A stretch of DNA of 64,000 bases from assembly GCA_934394565.1 (NCBI GenBank), contig CAKRQV010000003.1, positions 124,001-188,000 on the forward strand, given 5' to 3'. The number at the start of each line of letters is the position of its first letter. Within the stretch, counting starts at the first letter, position 1. The translations under genes were made by a program, and so were the position numbers. Shown here piece by piece: positions 53,080-62,564 of this stretch. A model generated the notes under the pieces. The model saw only the letters and a list, made by a program, of their open reading frames with translations. It made no database searches and was not told the origin of the DNA. The DNA comes from an uncultured Lachnospiraceae bacterium (GTDB lineage: Bacteria; Bacillota; Clostridia; Lachnospirales; Lachnospiraceae).

Positions 53080-54524
53080 CTTAATTTTTCTATAGCTGCG
53101 CGGATACGGCGGATGGATTCCTCCTTGCCGATGATTTCCAGGATTTCTGTCGCACCGGCCGGTGTCATCTGTTTACCGGATACAGCGGTACGGATCGGCC
53201 ACATTACGTAGCCGGTTTTGTATCCTTTTTCCTTGCCATAGGCAGATAACAGAGCAAACAGTGCATCGTTGGAATAGTCTTCCTGCTGTTCAAGAAGTGG
53301 AAGTACATCTTTCAGCACAGCTTTGGATGTCTCCGGTGTTGTCTTCATCTTTTTATGATTGTACATGGACACATCGTAGGACGGCATCTCTTCAAAGAAA
53401 TCTACCATCTCACAGATATCCGGCAATGTCTCGATACGGGTCTTGACCATACCGGCAATTTTTTTCAGGTCAAAGTTCTTTGTCAGCACACGTTTCAGAT
53501 ACGGTTCTGCCATTTCAAAGAATTTTTCATCATCCATGGCTTTGATATACTCGCCGTTCATCCAGCGCAGCTTTGTCATATCAAAAACAGCCGGGGATTT
53601 GCTCATATGGCGGTAATCAAATTTCTGGATCAGCTCGTCAAGAGACATGATCTCCTGGTTATCCTCCGGACTCCAGCCAAGCAATGCCACAAAGTTGACG
53701 ATAGCCTCACGGACAAAGCCCTGCTCCAGCAGATCTTCGTAAGAGGAATGACCGCATCTCTTTGACAGCTTCTGGTGCTCTTCATTGGTGATCAGCGGAC
53801 AATGTACATACACCGGCACATCCCAGCCAAAAGCTTCGTACAGACGATTGTATTTCGGTGTGGAGGACAGGTACTCATTACCACGGACAACATGGGTAAT
53901 GCCCATCAGATGGTCATCCACAACATTGGCAAAATTATATGTCGGATAACCGTCGGATTTGATCAGGATCATATCATCCAGTTCTTCATTATTAACAGTG
54001 ATATCGCCGTAGATCTCATCGTGGAAGGTCGTTGTCCCCTCCGTTGGCATGTTGATACGGATAACATACGGCTTTCCGGCTGCCAGATTAGCCTCTATTT
54101 CTTCTTTGCTCAGGTGCAGACAATGTTTGTCATATACGGTAATCTCTTTTCCGGCTACGGATGTCCGCAGGGATTCCAGACGCTCCTTATCACAGAAACA
54201 GTAATAGGCATCGCCCTGTTCGATCAGCTGTCTGGCATATTTCATGTAAATGCCCTGTGCGCATCTCTCACTCTGTACATACGGACCTACGCCACCGTCC
54301 TTATCCGGACCCTCATCATGGACCAGACCGGTATCCGCCAGCGTACGGTAAATAATCTCCAGTGCCCCCTCCTGAAAGCGTTCCTGGTCTGTATCCTCAA
54401 TACGCAGCATAAAGCTGCCTCCCTCATGTTTTGCAATCAGATAGGCATACAGCGCAGTACGCAGATTACCTACATGCATACGTCCTGTCGGGCTCGGTGC
54501 AAATCTTGTTTTTACTTTACTCAT
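53076..54524 (-). CDS. gltX: Glutamyl-tRNA synthetase
   Basis: This 482-residue class-I synthetase has the HIGH-like PSPTGRMHVGN (about 9-19) and the KMSKS-like KLSKRCGH (about 255). The N-terminal catalytic domain and the C-terminal anticodon-binding domain are both complete. Charging of tRNA-Glu; whether it is discriminating cannot be read. The TGA stop overlaps the helicase frame. Start after a TATAGGAGGAAAG site. Confidence 0.96.
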   Translation of the reverse strand: MSKVKTRFAPSPTGRMHVGNLRTALYAYLIAKHEGGSFMLRIEDTDQERFQEGALEIIYRTLADTGLVHDEGPDKDGGVGPYVQSERCAQGIYMKYARQLIEQGDAYYCFCDKERLESLRTSVAGKEITVYDKHCLHLSKEEIEANLAAGKPYVIRINMPTEGTTTFHDEIYGDITVNNEELDDMILIKSDGYPTYNFANVVDDHLMGITHVVRGNEYLSSTPKYNRLYEAFGWDVPVYVHCPLITNEEHQKLSKRCGHSSYEDLLEQGFVREAIVNFVALLGWSPEDNQEIMSLDELIQKFDYRHMSKSPAVFDMTKLRWMNGEYIKAMDDEKFFEMAEPYLKRVLTKNFDLKKIAGMVKTRIETLPDICEMVDFFEEMPSYDVSMYNHKKMKTTPETSKAVLKDVLPLLEQQEDYSNDALFALLSAYGKEKGYKTGYVMWPIRTAVSGKQMTPAGATEILEIIGKEESIRRIRAAIEKLS

Positions 54525-54567
54525 ACTTTCCTCCTATATTATATAACGATCCTGTACAACCGGTATA

Positions 54568-55740
54568 TCAGTCTTTCAGTTTGATTCTTCGTGAAACACT
54601 CAGCGCGATCGCCAGCTCCGCCATCTGGAAGAGACTCGACGTACCTCCGTAACTGAAAAATGGTAAAGTAATACCAGTCGTAGGAATCAGATTGATAACT
54701 ACAGCAATATTTAAAATAACCTGCAGGGCAATATGTGCCATGATGCCGGTTACCATCAACGATCCGAACAGATCCGGAGCATTCTGGGCGATAAAAAAAA
54801 GTCGATATAAAAGATACCCAAACAAAAGCAGTACTAAAAGCATACCAAAAATCCCCAGCTCCTCGCAGATAATAGCAAAGATCATATCATTCTGCGCTTC
54901 CGGAATACTGCTGATCTTCTGTGCACTATTGCCAAGGCCCTTGCCAAACAATCCGCCGGATCCAATAGCATACAGTCCCTGGATAACCTGATATCCACCA
55001 AAAGCGGAATACTGTTCCGGATGCAGCCATACCTGTACACGACGCAGACGGAAATTACCGGTCGGATCATATTCCAGTGTACTGGCATAGATTACGATAA
55101 TCAGAGCCACTACAGCCACTACAGCCAAAAGGATCATAAACGGCTTTGTTTTTGGATGGCTCACAAAGATGATCACCATCGTAATCGCACCGATGATCAG
55201 ACCTGTGCTTAAGTTATCGGTAAAGTACCAGGCAAAAGCTGCCGGGATTGCACCCCAGAACAGCAGAAAAAGCGTACCCTTCAATGTATTGATCTTTCGT
55301 CCAAGCTTGATTGCCAGATAGGGAATAAAAATAATCACCGCAATCTTTGCAATTTCTGCTGGCTGGAACTGCACACCAAGCTTTAACCATCGCCTGGAAC
55401 CATTGGCAGACACACCAAGCGGTGTCAGACGTACCATCATCATCAGAATCAGCGAAATTACATAGAGCACCCCTGCCCAGCTTTTCAGATAATGATAATC
55501 ATATCTTGAAATAAATACGCAAAGGACCACAGCGATCGCACTGATCGGTGCCTGATGCTTCAGATACCACATACTGTCGTTTGCCATCTTGGCATTGGAT
55601 GCGGCATCATAGGAACTGGCGCTATACAGAATAATAAGGCCAAAAGCCACCAGAAGAATGATCGCCGCCAGCAGATTATAGTCATAATAATCCCGGCGCG
55701 TTCTGGCATCTTTCACAGCCTTTCGTACCTCTTGAAACAT
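54568..55740 (-). CDS. FtsW/RodA/SpoVE-family peptidoglycan polymerase
   Basis: The 390-residue protein has ten predicted membrane segments and SEDS signatures: GVSANGSRRWLKLG, QFQPAEIAKI, FGKGLGNSAQKISSIPEAQNDMIFAIICEELG and PFFSYGGTSS. It polymerises glycan strands with a partner penicillin-binding protein. The SQKI-like PEAQND-IFA pattern is nearer FtsW/SpoVE than RodA, but which one needs synteny; no pbp2b is next to it. A charged cytosolic N-terminus (VRKAVKDARTRRDYYDYN) precedes the first helix. Confidence 0.9.
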   Translation of the reverse strand: MFQEVRKAVKDARTRRDYYDYNLLAAIILLVAFGLIILYSASSYDAASNAKMANDSMWYLKHQAPISAIAVVLCVFISRYDYHYLKSWAGVLYVISLILMMMVRLTPLGVSANGSRRWLKLGVQFQPAEIAKIAVIIFIPYLAIKLGRKINTLKGTLFLLFWGAIPAAFAWYFTDNLSTGLIIGAITMVIIFVSHPKTKPFMILLAVVAVVALIIVIYASTLEYDPTGNFRLRRVQVWLHPEQYSAFGGYQVIQGLYAIGSGGLFGKGLGNSAQKISSIPEAQNDMIFAIICEELGIFGMLLVLLLFGYLLYRLFFIAQNAPDLFGSLMVTGIMAHIALQVILNIAVVINLIPTTGITLPFFSYGGTSSLFQMAELAIALSVSRRIKLKD

Positions 55741-55848
55741 ATTTTCCCCTTATCATGCCAAATATAGGATAGTTATACCATATAGAGCGGCTTTTTTCAA
55801 ACGCTAATCCTGTTTTTCCACAGAATCCTGCTGCTTTTTATGAAACAT

Positions 55849-56754
55849 TTACCAGTGCCTGTTTTGAAAAACAGTATTTTTCATATGCGTGGCAATAAAA
55901 TCTTTGGCATACTCGATAAACTTTCTGGCCGCCGGGGATGCCATCTGCAGAGATGGCACAGCAAGCCCCAGCCGACGGACAGCATGGGGATCAAGCGGCA
56001 TCGTCTGTACATTTGTGTCATTATGTTCCAGCACCATACCGGGCAGGATACTGATGCCAAGGCCACAGGACACCATGGCAATGATCGTATAGTCATCCTT
56101 CGCCGAATACTGGATATCGGGATGTACATGCTGCTCATGCAGCAGGCGGTGGATATCGATATCCGTACCTTTTTCGGAAATAATAAACTTCTGGTCATTG
56201 CACTGTTTTATGGGGAACGCTTCGCGATTCTCTCCGTCATACTCTGGCGGCAGTACAGCCAGCAGCGGATCTTCTGCCAGCGGGATCCAATCGTACCAGT
56301 CATCCACGCCTTCACTGAAAAATCCCATATCGACCTCCCGCCGCTGCATCCATTCAAGAATATCCTGTGCACCACCTTCCTTAAAATGAATTTCAATCTG
56401 CGGATAATCTTTTCTGAATTCGCGGATGATCTGGGGCAGCCATTTACGGGAAATACTCGAATATGTTCCGATCTGCAAAGACCCCCTGTTCAGATCATGC
56501 AGATTTTCCACCGTCTGCTGCAGATTATCCTGACTCTGGACGATCTGGCTGACATAGGAAAGGATCTCTTCCCCGGCAGCCGTCAGATACGCACCATTTC
56601 TGTTGCGGTAAAACAGGGTCAGCCCCAGTTCATCTTCCATCCGTTTCAGCGTATGGCTCACACCGGACTGGGTATATCCCAGTACTTCTGCAGCTTTTGA
56701 AAAGCTATGGTGACGTACAACCTCCATAAATATATGATATTTGCTGATTTCCAT
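55849..56754 (-). CDS. LysR-family transcriptional regulator
   Basis: This 301-residue protein has the N-terminal HTH (YHIFMEVVRHHSFSKAAEVLG, then SGVSHTLKRMEDELG) and a type-2 periplasmic-binding effector domain (about 92-295). It is divergent from putP with 229 bases between, which fits control of proline uptake. The start follows an AAAGGAAG site. Confidence 0.9.
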   Translation of the reverse strand: MEISKYHIFMEVVRHHSFSKAAEVLGYTQSGVSHTLKRMEDELGLTLFYRNRNGAYLTAAGEEILSYVSQIVQSQDNLQQTVENLHDLNRGSLQIGTYSSISRKWLPQIIREFRKDYPQIEIHFKEGGAQDILEWMQRREVDMGFFSEGVDDWYDWIPLAEDPLLAVLPPEYDGENREAFPIKQCNDQKFIISEKGTDIDIHRLLHEQHVHPDIQYSAKDDYTIIAMVSCGLGISILPGMVLEHNDTNVQTMPLDPHAVRRLGLAVPSLQMASPAARKFIEYAKDFIATHMKNTVFQNRHW

Positions 56755-56824
56755 ACAATTACTTCCTTTATATATTAGATTGCCAGTACAGGCTTATCGC
56801 ACCTTACTTTTTTGACAGCCGTCC

Positions 56825-56854
56825 TGCCTATGGGTTTCCACAGGCACTTTTTTT
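56825..56854 (+). terminator. Orphan terminator-like hairpin between lysR and putP
   Basis: TGCCTATGG and CCACAGGCA (one mismatch) around a GTTT loop are followed by TTTTTTT. It is on the + strand 130 bases before putP but downstream of nothing on that strand, so it may be an attenuator or end of a small RNA. Confidence 0.4.
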
Positions 56855-56928
56855 ACGTTTATCTCTGTCATATTTTATGTCATTTTGTCATAGTTGTCCA
56901 TACTTTTATGAATCATTGTCGCTTTACC

Positions 56929-56950
56929 AATGCCAAATATCCGCTATAAT
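56929..56950 (+). promoter_or_regulatory. Probable putP promoter
   Basis: TATAAT lies at 56945-56950, 34 bases before the start codon; a TTTACC hexamer 16 bases upstream could serve as the -35 box. Confidence 0.45.
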
Positions 56951-56983
56951 GGAACTGTTGATTTACTGAAGGAGGAGAATAAC

Positions 56984-58519
56984 ATGGATTCATCTACTGT
57001 AGCAATTCTGATCGCCTTTGCCTGTTATCTGGCACTGATGATCCTTATCGGTGTTGCCTGTATGAAAAAGACAGGCAGTGCCAGTGATTATTTTCTTGGC
57101 GGACGTGGCCTGAGTGGTCCGGTTGCCGCATTGTCCGCACAGGCTTCTGATATGAGTGGCTGGCTCCTGATGGGTCTGCCAGGTTCTATCTACGCACTTG
57201 GTACCGGCCAGGCCTGGATTGCCATTGGTCTTGGTCTTGGTACGATCGCCAACTGGCTGATCATCGCCAAACCCCTGCGCCGTTATACCATCGTAGCTGA
57301 CAATTCCCTGACATTACCGGAATTTTTTGGCAACCGCTACAAAGACGAGAAAAAGATCCTTTTAGGTGTGTCTTCTGTGATCATCTGCATCTTTTTCCTG
57401 GTCTACACAGCTTCTGCGCTGGCTTCCGGCGGCAAGCTGTTCAATTCAGTATTTGGTATTGACTATCATATCGCGCTGTTTATCGGTGCTGCTGTTATTC
57501 TGGTCTACACATTTATGGGCGGTTTTCTCGCTGTATGTACAACAGATTTCGTGCAGGGTATGCTGATGTTAGTCGGACTGTTGGTCGTTCCGATCATTGC
57601 CTGGAACTTTGTCAGTGGGGATTTTGCAAATACACTGGCCAGCACGGGCGTTAATTCAGAGCATTACATGAGCCTGTTTTATAATGGAGACCATCCGATC
57701 AAGCTTGTTGAAGTTCTTTCTAATGTGGCATGGGGACTTGGATACTGTGGTATGCCACATATTCTGGTGCGTTTTATGGCAGTCAAGAATGAAAAAGAGT
57801 TGAGGAAATCCTCTGTGATTGCAATCGTATGGGTTGTGATCTCACTTTCTTTCGCTGTTGTTATCGGTGTTGTCGGCAGAGCTTTCCTGTTCCCGACGAT
57901 TCTTGGCACGGAGGGTGCTGCTTCTACAGAATCTGTATTTATTGAAATGATTACCCGTGTATTTACGGAATATCTGCCGCTGCCATTTATCGGTGGTCTG
58001 TTTATCTGTGGTATTCTGGCAGCAATCATGTCAACAGCAGATTCTCAGCTGCTGGTCTGCTCTTCGGCTGTTTCCACGGATATCTATAAGGATATTCTGG
58101 ATCCGAAAGCTGATGATAAAAAGGTGCTGATGATTGGCCGTATTACGACGCTGGCTGTGGCTGTGATTGCTTTCTTTATTGCATGGGATCCGAACAGTTC
58201 GATCATGGGTCTGGTTTCGGATGCCTGGGCTGGTCTTGGTTCTGCGTTTGGACCGCTGGTGCTGATGAGTCTGTTCTGGAAGCGGACAAATCTGGCTGGG
58301 GCTGTGGCTGGTCTGGTCTCCGGTGCAGGCACGGTACTTGTGTGGGATTATCTGCCGCTGGTTAATGGGCAGACCATTTATGTGGCTACCGGAGTATATT
58401 CTTTATTAGTCGGATTCTTTATCAGTCTGCTGTTTATTGTAGTAGTCAGCCTGGTTACAAAGGCACCCTCTAAGGAAGTTACAGATCAGTTTGACGCTTA
58501 CAAGGCGTATCGTGAGTAG
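56984..58519 (+). CDS. putP: Sodium/proline symporter
   Basis: The start at 56984 follows a GGAGGAGAAT site; a frame from 56930 is less likely. The 511-residue protein has the thirteen-helix SSS-family layout with the PutP blocks LGGRGLSGPVAALSAQASDMSGWLLMGLPG (split: GLSGPVAALSAQASDMSGW and onward) and LVYTFMGGFLAVCTTDFVQG. It imports proline with sodium. The gene has a divergent LysR regulator and a long terminator. Codon use becomes G-rich from about 57680. Confidence 0.93.
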   Translation: MDSSTVAILIAFACYLALMILIGVACMKKTGSASDYFLGGRGLSGPVAALSAQASDMSGWLLMGLPGSIYALGTGQAWIAIGLGLGTIANWLIIAKPLRRYTIVADNSLTLPEFFGNRYKDEKKILLGVSSVIICIFFLVYTASALASGGKLFNSVFGIDYHIALFIGAAVILVYTFMGGFLAVCTTDFVQGMLMLVGLLVVPIIAWNFVSGDFANTLASTGVNSEHYMSLFYNGDHPIKLVEVLSNVAWGLGYCGMPHILVRFMAVKNEKELRKSSVIAIVWVVISLSFAVVIGVVGRAFLFPTILGTEGAASTESVFIEMITRVFTEYLPLPFIGGLFICGILAAIMSTADSQLLVCSSAVSTDIYKDILDPKADDKKVLMIGRITTLAVAVIAFFIAWDPNSSIMGLVSDAWAGLGSAFGPLVLMSLFWKRTNLAGAVAGLVSGAGTVLVWDYLPLVNGQTIYVATGVYSLLVGFFISLLFIVVVSLVTKAPSKEVTDQFDAYKAYRE

Positions 58520-58543
58520 GTAACAGACGAACGGACGGACGAA

Positions 58544-58618
58544 AAGAGCTGTCACATAGGATACATCCATTTTACTGTTTTACACACTAAAAAGGATATA
58601 TTCCATGTGACAGCTCTT
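58544..58618. terminator. Long inverted repeat between putP and the serine acetyltransferase gene
   Basis: AAGAGCTGTCACAT pairs perfectly with ATGTGACAGCTCTT across a 47-base loop, between the convergent genes. Bidirectional terminator; the loop is longer than usual. Confidence 0.65.
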
Positions 58619-58647
58619 CTATGCTGACTTCAAAGTATTTCCTTATA

Positions 58648-59607
58648 TTACATGCGGTCCCAGCCGTTTTCCTGGACGAGATCCTGCCGTTCGTCGTGGG
58701 TCTCGCGGTAGTGGAAGACGAGTTCCTGGTTTTTAAGGCTTACCCGGGCTCCGGCGGGGATGGATGAGGTGATGAATACATTACCTCCTACAACAACATC
58801 ATGTCCGATGACTGTTTCGCCACCGAGGATGGAGGCGTTGGAGTAGATGGTGACGTTGTCTTCGATGGTGGGGTGCCTCTTTTTGTTTTTAAGGGCCTGG
58901 CCGCCACGGGTGGACAGACCACCGAGGGTTACGCCCTGGTAAATTTTCACATGATCTCCGATGGTTGTCGTTTCACCGATAACAATGCCGGTTCCGTGAT
59001 CGATGAAGAAATATTTGCCAATGGTCGCACCGGGATGGATGTCTACACCGGTGATCGTATGGGCGTATTCGGACATGATGCGGGGGATCATAGGCACGCC
59101 GAGCTTGTGCAGTACATGGGCAATACGGTGTACGATGATGGCATAAAATCCCGGATAAGAGAAGATGATCTCATCTTTGTTAAACGCTGCCGGATCGCCT
59201 TCATAAGCAGCTTCTACATCTGTCTCGATGCATTCGCGGATCATCGGGATCTGTTCAAAGAAGGTCAGGGCAATCTCCTGTGCCTCTTCCCATGCCTGTT
59301 CCGGAGTAATCCCGGACTTTCCTTCGACGTGTTTCCATACGAGGGAAATCTGCTTGGTCAGGTTATATAAAACATCTTCCAGAAGCATGGACACCGTATT
59401 TTCCATGGTATACGTGCGGTAATGCTCATTCCGAAAATATCCGGGGAATATGATGATCTGGACTTTTTTGAGTATATCAACAACGATTTCTTTACTTGGA
59501 TCATCAAAATGATTCTTTTTATCTACCACACGTCCTTTTTCATAATCCGCAAGGAGTGTATTGGTCAGCTGGCGGATGCGCTGCTGGGTGTTTGCCTGCT
59601 CTGTCAT
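58648..59607 (-). CDS. Serine O-acetyltransferase (EpsC/CysE type)
   Basis: About 319 residues from the ATG at 59607, which has GGAGG eight bases upstream; an in-frame TTG at 59616 is less likely. It acetylates serine with acetyl-CoA for cysteine synthesis. The C-terminal left-handed beta helix has hexapeptide repeats and GIDIHPGATIGKYFFIDHGTG, VKIYQGVTLGG and GNVFITSSIPAGARV. The N-terminal helical domain is extended, as in the EpsC subgroup. No cysteine synthase lies next to it. Confidence 0.93.
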   Translation of the reverse strand: MTEQANTQQRIRQLTNTLLADYEKGRVVDKKNHFDDPSKEIVVDILKKVQIIIFPGYFRNEHYRTYTMENTVSMLLEDVLYNLTKQISLVWKHVEGKSGITPEQAWEEAQEIALTFFEQIPMIRECIETDVEAAYEGDPAAFNKDEIIFSYPGFYAIIVHRIAHVLHKLGVPMIPRIMSEYAHTITGVDIHPGATIGKYFFIDHGTGIVIGETTTIGDHVKIYQGVTLGGLSTRGGQALKNKKRHPTIEDNVTIYSNASILGGETVIGHDVVVGGNVFITSSIPAGARVSLKNQELVFHYRETHDERQDLVQENGWDRM

Positions 59608-59744
59608 ATGTTTCAACCTCCGTTTTTCGCTTTCTACAGTATAACAGTATATGCAGGATTCGTCTATGGAAAACTTGTAAGCTGTTACTCCATTTTTATG
59701 CCTAAAAACGGTTCACCGGATTTTTTCGCACATACATAACATAA

Positions 59745-59782
59745 AAATGACAGTCTCCAGACTTTACTGTAAACTGTCATTT
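59745..59782 (-). terminator. Terminator of the mnmA gene
   Basis: AAATGACAGT and ACTGTCATTT form a perfect 10-base stem with an 18-base loop, followed by TTTTT on the minus strand, 22 bases after the stop. Confidence 0.75.
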
Positions 59783-59803
59783 CAATATACATATTTCTTA
59801 TAG

Positions 59804-60886
59804 CTATGCCCCGATCTCACAGATCCGGCCACCGCCGATGACAAGCTCGTCATCATATAAAACGACGGCCTGGCCTTTGGTAATGGCTCGCTGTGGCTCA
59901 TCAAATTTCAGATGGAGTTTTCCATCCTCTGTCTGCCAGGCCAGTGCCGGTGCTTCTTTGTGGCGGTATCGAATTTTTGCTTTTACCCGGATCGGCTCGC
60001 TGATTTTTTCAAAGGCGATCATATTTACTTCGTCTGCTGTCAGCTCACGATGAAACAGATCTTCGTTCTTTCCCAGCACAACAGTGTTGTCTGACGGACG
60101 AATATCTGTCACGTAGATGCGCTTTCCTGCCGCCAGCTTAAGGCCACGGCGCTGGCCGATCGTATAATGTTCAATTCCTTCATGCTGTCCCAGCACCTTG
60201 CCCTCTGTATCCACAAAATCGCCCGGTGGCAGCATCTCGTCTGTAAATCTTGAGATTGCACGCGCATAATCTCCATCCGGTACAAAACAGATATCCTGAC
60301 TGTCCGGTTTCGCAGCATTGACAAACCCATGCTCTTCGGCAATCCTTCGAATATCTTCTTTTCGGTATGCTCCCAGCGGGAAACGCACATGAGCCAGCTG
60401 TTCCTGTGTCAGATCGTACAGTACATAGGACTGATCTTTCGTTGCATCCAGTCCTTTTTTCAACAGATACCGGCCACTTTCTGTATCTTTTTCCACACGT
60501 GCATAGTGTCCGGTCACAATAAAGTCTCTCTGCAGCTCATTCATACGCTGAAAGAGTTTTCCAAATTTCAGGTAGCGATTACAGTCGATACACGGATTTG
60601 GCGTACAGCCGTTTCTGTAGGCTTCGATAAAACGCTCGATAACTGCGCCATGGAAATGCTCACTGAAATTAAATACATAAAACGGCATATCCAGCTTATA
60701 CGCCACTGCCCGGGCATCCTGTGCATCATCCAATGAACAGCAGGTTTTTGTCCGCTCAATGCCCAGATCCTCGTTCTCATACAGTTTCAGCATCACACCG
60801 ATACAGTCTGCTCCCGCCTCTTTCGTCAAAAGAGCCGCCACCGAACTGTCCACGCCTCCACTCATCGCAATAATCGCCTTTTCCAT
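59804..60886 (-). CDS. mnmA: tRNA-specific 2-thiouridylase MnmA
   Basis: The start at 60886 (MEKAIIAMSGGVDSSVAALL) has an AAAGGAGA site; the longer frame to 61012 is unsupported. The 360-residue PP-loop ATPase (SGGVDSS) makes 2-thiouridine at U34 of tRNA-Lys, Glu and Gln. The sulfur-relay Cys pair is in GCTPNPCIDCN and SQDICFV. Length is typical. No cysteine desulfurase gene is adjacent. Confidence 0.95.
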   Translation of the reverse strand: MEKAIIAMSGGVDSSVAALLTKEAGADCIGVMLKLYENEDLGIERTKTCCSLDDAQDARAVAYKLDMPFYVFNFSEHFHGAVIERFIEAYRNGCTPNPCIDCNRYLKFGKLFQRMNELQRDFIVTGHYARVEKDTESGRYLLKKGLDATKDQSYVLYDLTQEQLAHVRFPLGAYRKEDIRRIAEEHGFVNAAKPDSQDICFVPDGDYARAISRFTDEMLPPGDFVDTEGKVLGQHEGIEHYTIGQRRGLKLAAGKRIYVTDIRPSDNTVVLGKNEDLFHRELTADEVNMIAFEKISEPIRVKAKIRYRHKEAPALAWQTEDGKLHLKFDEPQRAITKGQAVVLYDDELVIGGGRICEIGA

Positions 60887-61001
60887 ACAATCTCCTTTTA
60901 TCTCTACTATATGTCTATATGTCAAATTATTTTTTGTATCATTTTCTCTGCCATTATAGGGGATTTGAAGGTAATTTTCAATAGGAGGTTGTGAAGGGAT
61001 A

Positions 61002-61049
61002 GAGACGGACAAGGAAAAATCCCCGGCAGGATTTTCCCTTGTCCGTCTC
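61002..61049 (-). terminator. Hairpin after the gltD gene
   Basis: A long stem, GAGACGGACAAGG with CCTTGTCCGTCTC and further AAAAATCC/GGATTTT pairs, lies 10 bases after the gltD stop. It lacks a clear T-run but is very stable. Confidence 0.7.
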
Positions 61050-61058
61050 CAAAATATT

Positions 61059-62552
61059 CTATTGTACTGACAGATTCGTGTATCCCATCAGGCTCTCATC
61101 CACAGCCCGTGCTGCCTCACGTCCTTCACGGATTGCCCAGACAACCAGCGACTGTCCACGATGCATATCACCCGCTGTAAATACATTCTCCACATTCGTC
61201 TCATATTTACCGGCCTCGGTAGCTACATTCGTTCTCTGGTTTAATTCAACCCCGAATGCCTTGGCCACATACTGCTGCGTACCAAGGAAACCAGCCGCAA
61301 TCAGCACGATATCCACATCCACGATCTCTTCCGTACCGGCGATCGGCACCATCATCATACGGCCGGACTTCTCATCCTTCTTACTCTCCAGTTTCACCAG
61401 CTTTGCCTTACAGAGCTCACCCTTCTCATTCTTGATAAACTCCGTCACTGTCGTAGTATAGATTCGTGGATCATGTCCCCAAAGGGCAATTGCCTCCTCC
61501 TGACCATAATCTGTCTTGCAGACCTTTGGCCACTGCGGCCACGGATTATTGGCTGCACGGTTATCCGGTGCCTTTGGCATCATTTCCAGCTGTACCACAC
61601 TCTGCGCACCCAGACGGATGGCTGTACCACAGCAGTCGTTACCGGTATCACCACCACCGATGACCATAACCTTTTTATTCTTGACATTGACATGCTTGCC
61701 GTCCTTTAAATCTGAATCCAAAAGACTCTTCGTCACACCTGTCAGGAAATCCACGGCAAAATAAATTCCCTTTGCATCCCTTCCCGGCACCTTGATATCT
61801 CTCGGATTGGAAGCGCCACAGCACAGGACAACACGGTCATATTCTTTCAGAAGCTTTGCAGCGTTGACATTTTCACCAACGTTGGCATTCGTCACAAAAT
61901 GAATACCTTCTTCCTCCATGATTTTCATCTTACGGTCAATCACTCTTTTTTCCAGCTTCATATTCGGGATACCATAGCGGAGCAGGCCACCGACACGGTC
62001 ATTTCGTTCATACACTGTCACTTCATGGCCACGCTTATTCAACTGGTCTGCAGTAGCCAGCCCGGACGGGCCACTGCCAATAACAGCAATCTTTTTACCG
62101 GTACGCACCTTCGGCGGATTGGCCTTGGCCCACCCCATCTCATACGCATGCTCGATGATCGCATATTCATTATCCCTTGTGGTTACAGCATCCCCGTTTA
62201 AACTGCAGGTACAGGCTTTTTCACACAGTGCCGGACATACGCGAGAGGTAAATTCCGGGAAGTTGCTGGTCTTTTTCAGTCGCTGGTAAGCGACCTCCCA
62301 GTTGCCAAGATATGCCAGATCATTCCACTCCGGAATCAGATTGTGCAGCGGACAGCCACTGGCCATACCACCGATCATCATGCCAGACTGGCAGAACGGT
62401 ACACCACAGGCCATACAGCGTGCGCCCTGCTGCTGCTGTTTTTCCAGCGGCAGGTGCACATGAAACTCTTTAAAATGTTTGATTCTCTCCAGAGGAGCCT
62501 CTGATCTGCTTTCTTCTCTTTTATATTCCATAAATCCAGTTGGTTTTCCCAT
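61059..62552 (-). CDS. gltD: Glutamate synthase small subunit
   Basis: The 497-residue flavoprotein passes NAD(P)H electrons to GltB for glutamate formation from glutamine and 2-oxoglutarate. N-terminal cysteines (CMACGVPFCQSG, GCPLHN, CPALCEKACTCS) bind two 4Fe-4S clusters; FAD and NAD(P)H motifs are IGSGPSGLATADQL and IGGGDTGNDCCG. Length is as expected. It follows the large subunit by 12 bases; start has an AAGGAGGAGAG site. Confidence 0.95.
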   Translation of the reverse strand: MGKPTGFMEYKREESRSEAPLERIKHFKEFHVHLPLEKQQQQGARCMACGVPFCQSGMMIGGMASGCPLHNLIPEWNDLAYLGNWEVAYQRLKKTSNFPEFTSRVCPALCEKACTCSLNGDAVTTRDNEYAIIEHAYEMGWAKANPPKVRTGKKIAVIGSGPSGLATADQLNKRGHEVTVYERNDRVGGLLRYGIPNMKLEKRVIDRKMKIMEEEGIHFVTNANVGENVNAAKLLKEYDRVVLCCGASNPRDIKVPGRDAKGIYFAVDFLTGVTKSLLDSDLKDGKHVNVKNKKVMVIGGGDTGNDCCGTAIRLGAQSVVQLEMMPKAPDNRAANNPWPQWPKVCKTDYGQEEAIALWGHDPRIYTTTVTEFIKNEKGELCKAKLVKLESKKDEKSGRMMMVPIAGTEEIVDVDIVLIAAGFLGTQQYVAKAFGVELNQRTNVATEAGKYETNVENVFTAGDMHRGQSLVVWAIREGREAARAVDESLMGYTNLSVQ

Positions 62553-62564
62553 CGTCTCTCCTCC

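Noticed and set aside
58544..58618. Attachment site or mobile-element end formed by a 14-base inverted repeat
   Set aside because: It lies exactly between convergent genes and has no integrase or direct repeat nearby; a terminator explains it.
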